Part shown: one piece after another, positions 1-5,978 of the stretch
Layout: every line of letters starts with the position of its first letter
Numbering within the stretch: the stretch's first letter is position 1
NCBI GenBank assembly: GCA_026391115.1
Contig: JAPLER010000128.1
Location: forward strand, 1-8,650
Length of the DNA stretch: 8,650 nucleotides
Reading direction: 5' to 3'
Source: Bacteroidota bacterium
Lineage (GTDB): Bacteria > Bacteroidota > Bacteroidia > Chitinophagales > Chitinophagaceae
Position numbers and translations under genes: made by a program
Notes under the pieces: model-generated
What the model was told of the DNA's origin: nothing
The model's database searches: none
What the model saw: only the letters and a program-made list of their open reading frames with translations

Positions 1-29
1 AATTTTTAGTTTTAATTTTTAGTTGTTAA

Positions 30-1505
30 TTAATTTATAGTTTTATTATTGAAGAAAAATATTGTAAAGACACCCATTGGAATTAATAAAGTTCCCATTA
101 CAAAAAATGGTGTCCAATTGTTGCCTGCTGTGATATAAGGCACTAAAAACATAGTGCAGATAGTTCCTAAAACTGCTGCTGCACCACCCAATCCTGATAA
201 AGAGCCAACGGTTTTGCCTGAATGAAAATCGCTTGGTAATGTTTGCACATTTACAATAGCAAATTGAAATCCTCCCAAAATAAAACTCATAATTAAAACT
301 GCTGTTGTAGCAGTACTTGCAAATGCTGCAGCAATCATTGCTGGAAGTATTATGCAAGCTCCAATTATGATGGCTTTTCTTCTAGCTACATTTACAGGCT
401 TTCCTTTTCTTATTAGATATCCAGAAAACCAACCGCCTGCAATTGCACCAATAGCTGCACCTACATAAGGCACCCAAGCAGAGAATGCAACTTGTTTAAT
501 ATCGAGCTTAAATTTGTTGGAAAGATAAATAGGTAGCCAAGCTACAAACATCCACCAAATAGGATCTAAAAAGAAACGACCCAGAATAACAGAGTAACTT
601 TTTTTATCTCGCAACAATTCACCCCAAGATTTAGCTACATCATTTGTTAATTTATTTTCTGGCTGACCAGATAAAATATATTCTTTTTCTTCGTCTGTAA
701 TCCAAGGATGTTCTGCAGGTTTCTTTTTATTTAAAATAAGCCAAGGAATAATCCAAATAATGCCTAAAGAACCGACAATCATAAATGTTTTTTGCCAGCC
801 AAATTCGATATACAACATTGAGATAACAATGGGTGCTAAAATATTTCCAATAGAACCTCCAGCACCAAATAAACCTTGTGCTAAAGCACGTTCTTTAACA
901 GGAAACCATTCTGCATTGGATTTTACAGTTCCAGGCCAAGGTCCAGCTTCTCCTAAACCCAACAAAACCCTAAAGAAACTTAGCGATGCAACGCCTCTTG
1001 CAAGTGAAGTAAGCATATCTGCAGTTCCCCAAATCAATGCACTCATTACAAAGCCTTTTCTCGTTCCAATTTTATCATAAATTTTCCCAGAAACTAACTG
1101 ACTAATGCCATAAGCTACCATAAAAAACATATAGATATACGAATATAATTTTTTGAGTTTATCATCAATGACACTTTGTTTATCATTCAAATCAACCAAA
1201 CCTAATTCATAAGCAATACCACCTTTTTTTATGTATTGAATTTGATTATCAGGTAGAATAACAATGTCTCTTTTTAATACAGATTTTATGATTCCATCTG
1301 TGCTAGATAAAATGTATGTACTATCATTAGTAAGTATTGCATAATTGGTATTGGGTTTAGCTTGACTAACATTCATCACAACATCATACTTAACCTTGGT
1401 GTTGGCAACCCACATATAATTGAGTGTACCTCTATCAAGATAGTTGATGATAGTTATTAAAACTACCAACCCCAAAACCCACCAACGCAAGCCTTTTAAT
1501 TTCAT
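30..1505 (-). CDS. MFS transporter, hexuronate/anion:cation symporter-like, with an enlarged first periplasmic loop
   Basis: A 491-residue inner-membrane transporter, probably importing uronic acids or unsaturated uronate products by proton or cation symport. About twelve membrane segments can be placed by eye: TM1 near residues 8-23, TM2 120-140, TM3-6 152-259, TM7-12 312-486. Family marks are INYLDR at the end of TM1, the loop 2-3 motif GKIYDKIGTRKGF (140-152), and RVLLGLGEAGPWPG in TM4 (179-192), typical of the ExuT/GudP/phthalate permease group. The oddity is residues about 33-118 between TM1 and TM2. Typical relatives have a short loop there; here a soluble, beta-rich, charged stretch of roughly 75-85 extra residues would face the periplasm. 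The start ATG lies one base after the stop of the upstream beta-helix gene, so it is the last visible gene of the operon and probably translationally coupled. Substrate is inferred from the lyase neighbours; family assignment is firm, substrate is not. Confidence 0.85.
   Translation of the reverse strand: MKLKGLRWWVLGLVVLITIINYLDRGTLNYMWVANTKVKYDVVMNVSQAKPNTNYAILTNDSTYILSSTDGIIKSVLKRDIVILPDNQIQYIKKGGIAYELGLVDLNDKQSVIDDKLKKLYSYIYMFFMVAYGISQLVSGKIYDKIGTRKGFVMSALIWGTADMLTSLARGVASLSFFRVLLGLGEAGPWPGTVKSNAEWFPVKERALAQGLFGAGGSIGNILAPIVISMLYIEFGWQKTFMIVGSLGIIWIIPWLILNKKKPAEHPWITDEEKEYILSGQPENKLTNDVAKSWGELLRDKKSYSVILGRFFLDPIWWMFVAWLPIYLSNKFKLDIKQVAFSAWVPYVGAAIGAIAGGWFSGYLIRKGKPVNVARRKAIIIGACIILPAMIAAAFASTATTAVLIMSFILGGFQFAIVNVQTLPSDFHSGKTVGSLSGLGGAAAVLGTICTMFLVPYITAGNNWTPFFVMGTLLIPMGVFTIFFFNNKTIN
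1152..1409 (-). other. Extra periplasmic domain inserted in the TM1-TM2 loop of the MFS transporter
   Basis: This encodes about residues 33-118 of the transporter, between INYLDRGTLNYMW and TM2. It has no hydrophobic stretch long enough to cross the membrane. It alternates polar and hydrophobic residues as in beta strands (for example YAILTNDSTYILSS at 55-68 and RDIVILPDNQIQYIKK at 79-94), then has a charged, probably helical end (DKQSVIDDKLKK). The core MFS motifs resume immediately afterwards in the right order, so it is an in-frame insertion rather than damage. Function unknown; a role in substrate capture or partner binding is speculation. Confidence 0.65.
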
Positions 1506-1506
1506 A

Positions 1507-2496
1507 CTAATCAGTTAATTCAATGTTTGCAATATTTTTATTTAGCCCTTTCATTACATTATTTTTATAAACAATATTACCTACAGCATTTCCTTTACTA
1601 CTTTTTAAAACCACATTTATTCCATAACCATCAACATTTATTTCGCTAATGTTATTTTTAAACTTGTTGTTGTTGCCCCAGCCATCAACAGCACAATGAA
1701 CCTGATAGCCATCTTTTAATACAGAACCTGTAGGATTAAAGCCAGTATTGTTTTCTATTAAATAACCATTACCTTTTACATCCATCCAACTATCGCCACT
1801 ATTTGCTCCAGTAATACCTTTTGAATTAAAATGATTACCCCTAATAACTCCACCAGTAGAACCTTCTTTAACATCAATACATTCTGCTGTAATATTGGGT
1901 CCAATGGTATTATTTATTACTTTGTTAGAATCACATTTATCTTCTAATCCATTGGTATATTTTGACCAATTACTAACTGCGGTTCCTATGTAAACACCTT
2001 CCCCATAATCTGCAGTTTTAAGACCTGTATTAGTTACAATTGAATTTTGCAAAACATTATGAGAAGAAAATTTTCTAAAGTGAATTCCTTCTTCGCCAAT
2101 ATTATTTACTGCAATATTATCTATAGTATTATAGTTTGCACCATCACACATCAAACCTTTTAACCCATTTGTAATGGTAATGTCTTTTATTATCCAATAG
2201 CTAGCTTGCAAATGCAATACATAGCCTTTAGCTATTGTATTGCCATCAAGAATAACATTTTTAGAACCGCTCAAAGTAATAGGTTTATCTGATGTACCAT
2301 TTGCTGATGAAGGAATAATAAAATTGCCATTATAAATACCATCTTTCAATACAATATGGTCTCCAGCTTTTGCATTGTTTAATGCTGCTTGTAAATCAAT
2401 CGAATTATAAACATCTATGGTTTTAGATGCAACTTTATGCTGTGCTTTACAACTACAACACACAACTAGAATCAATATGATAGAAAATAATTTCAT
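1507..2496 (-). CDS. Predicted lipoprotein with right-handed parallel beta-helix fold; candidate polysaccharide lyase or epimerase
   Basis: A 329-residue protein. The N-terminus is a hydrophobic signal ending in VVCCSCKAQ, a likely signal peptidase II site at Cys16, though Cys at -3 is atypical; there is no acidic surface-export signal after it. Residues about 27-320 show the short, repeated N/G/I/V-rich turns of a parallel beta-helix (DGIYNGNF, NVILDGNT, WIIKDITITN, NKVINNTI, VIRGNHF, YLIENNTGF, NKFKNNIS). Conserved-looking charged patches lie on the later coils: AECIDVKEGSTGG (204-216), GDSWMDVKGN (234-243), KDGYQVHCAVDGWG (261-274). This pattern recalls a widespread group of uncharacterised beta-helix proteins, often annotated only as parallel beta-helix repeat proteins. 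The Asp/Glu/Lys cluster would suit a calcium-dependent lyase of the pectate lyase type, but I see no decisive PL6 E.E....K motif. It lacks a T9SS tail, unlike its two upstream neighbours. It starts 6 bases after the jelly-roll gene and stops 1 base before the transporter. Fold confident; activity inferred. Confidence 0.8.
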   Translation of the reverse strand: MKLFSIILILVVCCSCKAQHKVASKTIDVYNSIDLQAALNNAKAGDHIVLKDGIYNGNFIIPSSANGTSDKPITLSGSKNVILDGNTIAKGYVLHLQASYWIIKDITITNGLKGLMCDGANYNTIDNIAVNNIGEEGIHFRKFSSHNVLQNSIVTNTGLKTADYGEGVYIGTAVSNWSKYTNGLEDKCDSNKVINNTIGPNITAECIDVKEGSTGGVIRGNHFNSKGITGANSGDSWMDVKGNGYLIENNTGFNPTGSVLKDGYQVHCAVDGWGNNNKFKNNISEINVDGYGINVVLKSSKGNAVGNIVYKNNVMKGLNKNIANIELTD

Positions 2497-2502
2497 TAAA
2501 TT

Positions 2503-3879
2503 TTATTTCGCAATGATTAATGGATAATCACAAACTAATTGATTGTTTTTTGTTATTTGAATATGATACATTCCATTTAAAAATGCACTTGTATTTACAT
2601 TCGTTGTATCGCTCATTACTACCATTTTTTTCACTAGCTTACCTATTGCATCTGTAATCATTAAATAAGTATTTTCATTTTTATTATTGGTAGTTATAGT
2701 AACATAGTTCTTTGCAGGATTGGGATACACAGTTAATTCAACATTACCTTTTTTAAATAATGAAATAATATTTGAGTACGAAAATGTGCCATCATTATCA
2801 ATCATCTTTAAGCGATAATATTGTCTTTCGTTTAGATTACTAAACTCAAATGAGTAACTGGATGTATTGATTGCCTTTAATACCCCTACATTAGAAAAAT
2901 CAACTCCATTATTACTGAATTCAATCTCATATTGTTTTAGATTTACTTCATTTTCTACCATCCAATTCAATACTGTTTTTTTGTTAATTATTGCTGCATT
3001 GAAACTAGTTAGTTTTACGGGCAACATACCTTCTTGAATAGAAATATCTGACAACCGAATTGAATCATCTCTTAAAAAACTTTGAGAATTTAAGCTACGA
3101 TAAATACCCCATTTGGGTCTAATAAAACTATTTGATTGACGTATTGTTTGAATGTTTGAAGAAGAGTATGATAACAAACTTAAACCATCGCTTACACGTT
3201 TAACATTAATTGAATAAGTGCCATTTGCACCTACATTAACTACTTCAGTTGCTTCTACCCAAGTACCCAAAAAAGATGATAGGTTTACAGATGTTAAAAC
3301 ATTGGCTGATGTGTTGCTGTCTAAATAATAAAGCAACTGCATAGCATTTGTTGTTCCATATCTTGGTGTCAATGTAAATAAAGGATCTCCATCATCACCT
3401 CCCACAGCCTTTATTTGATGTATGTGTGTAAAATTTGGAGATGGCTGAAAACCACTAGGTAATTTGAATTTCCATTTATAAGTAGTCGTTTCACCAATTG
3501 TTCCTTTAAGATTTGCAGGAGACGATTCGTAGGTTTTGATTTCTACCCTTTGTCTATCGAAACTAATACATCTATCATTATCAGCAGTTGAGGTTGTAAT
3601 AGGAAAACTTGTTGGAACATGAATGTAAAATTCAAATACAAATTTATTTAGCGTAGCATCAAAAACTTCAGCAATGTGTCTTCCAAAAGATGGATGACTA
3701 TTGCATTGATCTGGTGACTCAACAGCTGTATAACCTGGTGCCAAAACACTATTGATTAATTCATAAGTACTGCCTGGCCCGTTTGCATTTAATGTTATTT
3801 GCTCAAATGATTTTAGGGGAGCAAACATCAAAACAAATGTTGTTAAGAGTAAGTGTAATATTTTTTTAATTGTTACCAT
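2503..3879 (-). CDS. Secreted jelly-roll polysaccharide lyase-like protein with T9SS type A sorting domain
   Basis: A 458-residue protein. A signal peptide covers about residues 1-27 (hydrophobic LLLTTFVLMFAPLKS). Residues about 30-283 look like a beta-jelly-roll lyase: FDRQRVEIK (107-115), YKWKFKLPSGF (134-144), FTHIHQIK (150-157), then RPKWGIYRS (254-262). The R.E, H.HQ and GIYR signatures in this order resemble the catalytic Arg, His/Gln and Tyr strands of jelly-roll lyases such as PL7, PL20, PL13 and heparin-lyase-like proteins. It is not a canonical PL7: the usual QIH and YFKAGxYxQ strings are absent, and I cannot name the family. Residues 286-372 form a fibronectin-III-like module (LPVKLTSF, LNWMVENE, YYRLKMIDNDG). 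Residues 380-458 are the T9SS C-terminal domain (VYPNPAKN ... LNGMYHIQI). The start overlaps the stop of the PL6 gene by one base (TAATG), suggesting coupled translation and joint secretion. Probable substrate is alginate or another uronate polymer; activity is inferred. Confidence 0.75.
   Translation of the reverse strand: MVTIKKILHLLLTTFVLMFAPLKSFEQITLNANGPGSTYELINSVLAPGYTAVESPDQCNSHPSFGRHIAEVFDATLNKFVFEFYIHVPTSFPITTSTADNDRCISFDRQRVEIKTYESSPANLKGTIGETTTYKWKFKLPSGFQPSPNFTHIHQIKAVGGDDGDPLFTLTPRYGTTNAMQLLYYLDSNTSANVLTSVNLSSFLGTWVEATEVVNVGANGTYSINVKRVSDGLSLLSYSSSNIQTIRQSNSFIRPKWGIYRSLNSQSFLRDDSIRLSDISIQEGMLPVKLTSFNAAIINKKTVLNWMVENEVNLKQYEIEFSNNGVDFSNVGVLKAINTSSYSFEFSNLNERQYYRLKMIDNDGTFSYSNIISLFKKGNVELTVYPNPAKNYVTITTNNKNENTYLMITDAIGKLVKKMVVMSDTTNVNTSAFLNGMYHIQITKNNQLVCDYPLIIAK
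2506..2742 (-). other. T9SS type A sorting domain of the jelly-roll protein
   Basis: Residues 380-458 read VELTVYPNPAKNYVTI, an ITDAIGK strand, FLNGMYHIQI, and end in a basic DYPLIIAK. This is the standard layout of the C-terminal signal cleaved during export across the outer membrane by the type IX system, often leaving cargo attached to the cell surface. Confidence 0.9.
2764..3024 (-). repeat. Fibronectin-III-like linker module, copy 1 (jelly-roll protein)
   Basis: This encodes residues 286-372 of the jelly-roll protein. It is homologous to 4134-4400 in the PL6 gene. Conserved landmarks are the L-W.VENE.N strand, the YYRLK.ID.DG.FSYSNII end, and similar spacing to the YPNPAK tail. At DNA level, 2766-2824 aligns to 4145-4203 with about 10 mismatches in 59 bases by my hand count. 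The arrangement suggests a shared secretion tail that was duplicated or swapped as a block. Confidence 0.8.
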
Positions 3880-3884
3880 TAATT
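3875..3884 (-). promoter_or_regulatory. One-base stop/start overlap (TAATG) coupling PL6 lyase and jelly-roll gene
   Basis: On the minus strand the PL6 gene ends with TAA at 3881-3879 and the jelly-roll gene begins with ATG at 3879-3877, sharing the A. Such junctions normally allow terminating ribosomes to restart, so the two secreted enzymes are likely made in linked amounts. The overlap also supports the chosen start, which is followed directly by a signal peptide. Confidence 0.75.
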
Positions 3885-5969
3885 TGATGCTACAATAAAA
3901 GGAATTGTTTTTATGATTTGATTATTTTCTATTAACTGAGCTGTGTACAAACCACTTGCAAGATTACTTGTTGAAAAGTTTATAATTGACTCTGTTAATA
4001 AAATTTTATTAATTATTCTTCCATTAAAATCGTTTAAAACTAAATAAGTATTTGGTGTAATTTTACTTACATTGATACTTACAAAAGCTTTAGCAGGATT
4101 AGGGTACAAGCTAACTTCAGTTTTTTCATTTAACTTCACTAGAATTATATTTGAGTATGAAAAACTACCATCCTTATCAATCAACTTTAGTCTATAATAT
4201 TGTTTTAAATTGTTAGTGTTATTTATATTAAAACTGTAGTTGTTTTTGTTGCTTGCATTTATGTTTCCTATGTTTTCAAAATTGATTCCATTAATACTTT
4301 TTTCGATTGAATAACCAGTAAAATTGATTTCATTTTCTACTTTCCAGTTTAATTGAATTTCATTTTTTATTTGAGTTGCAGTAAAACTAATTAAATGTAC
4401 AGGCGTAACTATTATTGGTTTACCAGCACCAACTTGTGTAGAATCTAATGGGCTTGCAACAACACTTCCAGTTGCATTTAATTCTGTACAACCTACATCA
4501 TATATAGTACTTCTAGTTTTTCCACTAGCATCTAGTCCTGTAAGCATTGTTACATAATTATTTGTATTTGTGGCAGCATCTTGAACCAAAGAAGGTGGTG
4601 CTAATATGCCATTAGTTCTAGTGTTAAAATTTAAGTTTACAGCTTCTGAAAAACCAGCAAAAGATGACAATCCTAGTCCATTTGGCGATTTATGAATATT
4701 GCCTTCTGAGATATAAGTTAATTGGGTATTTGTTGGAGGATTATAAGCTGTTTGTCCAGTTGTCATTTTTATTAAATTATTAGCTACTGTAATTCCAAGA
4801 GGCTGATAAATATTAGCTCCGTTATCAGTAAAACCTAAAACAATTCCTGCACCACCAGAACAATTAACAATTGTGTTAAACGCAACAATGACACTATCTG
4901 TAGGGAAATAACCAGCTGCTTTTGCTGGGTCTGTTGTATCATTTGTGGCTGATAGACCATTATATAAAATGATTGGGCAACGCAAAGAAGTAAGTTTGTT
5001 TTTATTACCTAATATTCCCTCTAGATAATTATTATAAATCTTATGACCCTTATCAATAACTCGAATTCCGTAAGAATTTGTTCGTGTAGAATTGTCAACA
5101 ATAAAGAAGTTTCCATAAACGCTACAATATCTACCGTGCCTTAATGTTAGCCCTCCATCACAATTTTTGAAACTGTTATAGCGATAGGTATTAAAACCAG
5201 ATTTATTTGAAATAATTTCAGGCTCTGTTTGTGAGCAATTTTCAAATAAATTATACTCAATGGTATTAAACCCTTTTGTACGAGAAGTTGTACTTACGCC
5301 GATTCTCATAGATTCACCACCATTGCCACCCATAAAACTACGCTTGTTAAAATAATTGGAATCTATTTTATGATATGTTGGTGTTGATAATTGAGGATAT
5401 GTATTATTATCATACCAAACAACAACTGTTGCACCTGCATTGAATTTATCAATAAATGTACAATGATCTACTCTATTATTTGAGCCATAAAGTGATACCC
5501 ATTTATTGTCTATTGAAGATGATAATCCTGCAGCTGCACCAGTAGAATCGCTACTGTAATTTTCGATAGTAATATTGTTGAGTCTGCAATAATGAGCACT
5601 TGTACCACCTGAACTTCTAAATTGTATTACATCATCTAGGCCTGTATTTCCATTAGCAAATTTAAACCCAGTAACCATTATTCTTTTTCCACCAAATTGA
5701 AAAAAAGTATTCCCTGTAAAAACAACGCCATTGCGGGTTTCAGCTTTTAAAACAATCCATTTTGAAGTTGTTGTTCCTTTGGTATTATTAAATCCAAACT
5801 GTCCCCAATTGTAAGTTCCATTTACAACAACTACAGTATCTCCTGGTAAAGCAGCTGTCATTTTTGTCTGTAAATCTGTTTTTGTTGAAACTGTGTAGTT
5901 TGTGGCAAAAACAAAATTCATTGTTGAAATAAGAACTAGTCCAAAACAAAATATATTTTTAATTGTCAT
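3879..5969 (-). CDS. PL6-family polysaccharide lyase (alginate lyase or chondroitinase B type) with T9SS type A sorting domain
   Basis: A 696-residue secreted enzyme expected to cut uronate-containing polysaccharide by beta-elimination. The signal peptide is about residues 1-22 (cleavage near FA-TNYTV). Residues 24-500 form a parallel beta-helix of the PL6 family. Key residues are visible: NGGESMRIG (216-224) with Asn216 as a likely calcium ligand; TEPEIISNKSG (248-258) with Glu249 and Glu251 as calcium ligands and Lys256 as base; LTLRHGR (274-280) with Arg277. The Glu-X-Glu, +5 Lys and +21 Arg spacing equals chondroitinase B (Glu243, Glu245, Lys250, Arg271) and the alginate lyase AlyGC (Lys220, Arg241). 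The helix closes with the typical R-S-T-I-Y-D-V-G near 486-493. A fibronectin-III-like linker (524-611) and T9SS tail (618-696, YPNPAKAF ... ASGLYTAQL) follow. It starts 9 bases after the repeat-protein gene stops. Alginate is preferred because of the transporter, but glycosaminoglycan specificity cannot be excluded. Confidence 0.92.
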   Translation of the reverse strand: MTIKNIFCFGLVLISTMNFVFATNYTVSTKTDLQTKMTAALPGDTVVVVNGTYNWGQFGFNNTKGTTTSKWIVLKAETRNGVVFTGNTFFQFGGKRIMVTGFKFANGNTGLDDVIQFRSSGGTSAHYCRLNNITIENYSSDSTGAAAGLSSSIDNKWVSLYGSNNRVDHCTFIDKFNAGATVVVWYDNNTYPQLSTPTYHKIDSNYFNKRSFMGGNGGESMRIGVSTTSRTKGFNTIEYNLFENCSQTEPEIISNKSGFNTYRYNSFKNCDGGLTLRHGRYCSVYGNFFIVDNSTRTNSYGIRVIDKGHKIYNNYLEGILGNKNKLTSLRCPIILYNGLSATNDTTDPAKAAGYFPTDSVIVAFNTIVNCSGGAGIVLGFTDNGANIYQPLGITVANNLIKMTTGQTAYNPPTNTQLTYISEGNIHKSPNGLGLSSFAGFSEAVNLNFNTRTNGILAPPSLVQDAATNTNNYVTMLTGLDASGKTRSTIYDVGCTELNATGSVVASPLDSTQVGAGKPIIVTPVHLISFTATQIKNEIQLNWKVENEINFTGYSIEKSINGINFENIGNINASNKNNYSFNINNTNNLKQYYRLKLIDKDGSFSYSNIILVKLNEKTEVSLYPNPAKAFVSINVSKITPNTYLVLNDFNGRIINKILLTESIINFSTSNLASGLYTAQLIENNQIIKTIPFIVASN
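3882..4118 (-). other. T9SS type A sorting domain of the PL6 lyase
   Basis: Residues 618-696 contain EVSLYPNPAKAFVSI, VLNDFNGRIINK, NLASGLYTAQLI and a final KTIPFIVASN. The layout matches the sorting domains of the two neighbouring cargo proteins, indicating export by the same type IX machinery. Confidence 0.9.
4134..4400 (-). repeat. Fibronectin-III-like linker module, copy 2 (PL6 lyase)
   Basis: This encodes residues about 524-612 of the PL6 lyase (TPVHLISFTA, LNWKVENEINF, YSIEKSINGINF, YYRLKLIDKDGSFSYSNII). It is the counterpart of 2764-3024 and keeps a nearly constant offset of about 1,380 bases into the sorting-domain region. The repeat-protein gene upstream has the sorting domain without this module. 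Confidence 0.8.
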
Positions 5970-5978
5970 TGTAATTTT

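Noticed and set aside
1..29. Transcription terminator after the MFS gene
   Set aside because: The stretch is AT-rich with runs of T and TTAATTAA-like text, but I see no stem with a GC-containing arm; the window ends too soon to decide.
46..1080. Short plus-strand open frames opposite the MFS gene
   Set aside because: They lie entirely within a clear transporter gene on the other strand and show no recognisable protein features.
2503..3879. Straight assignment of the jelly-roll protein as a PL7 alginate lyase
   Set aside because: The canonical PL7 QIH and YFKAGxYxQ strings are absent; only a looser similarity to jelly-roll lyases can be supported.
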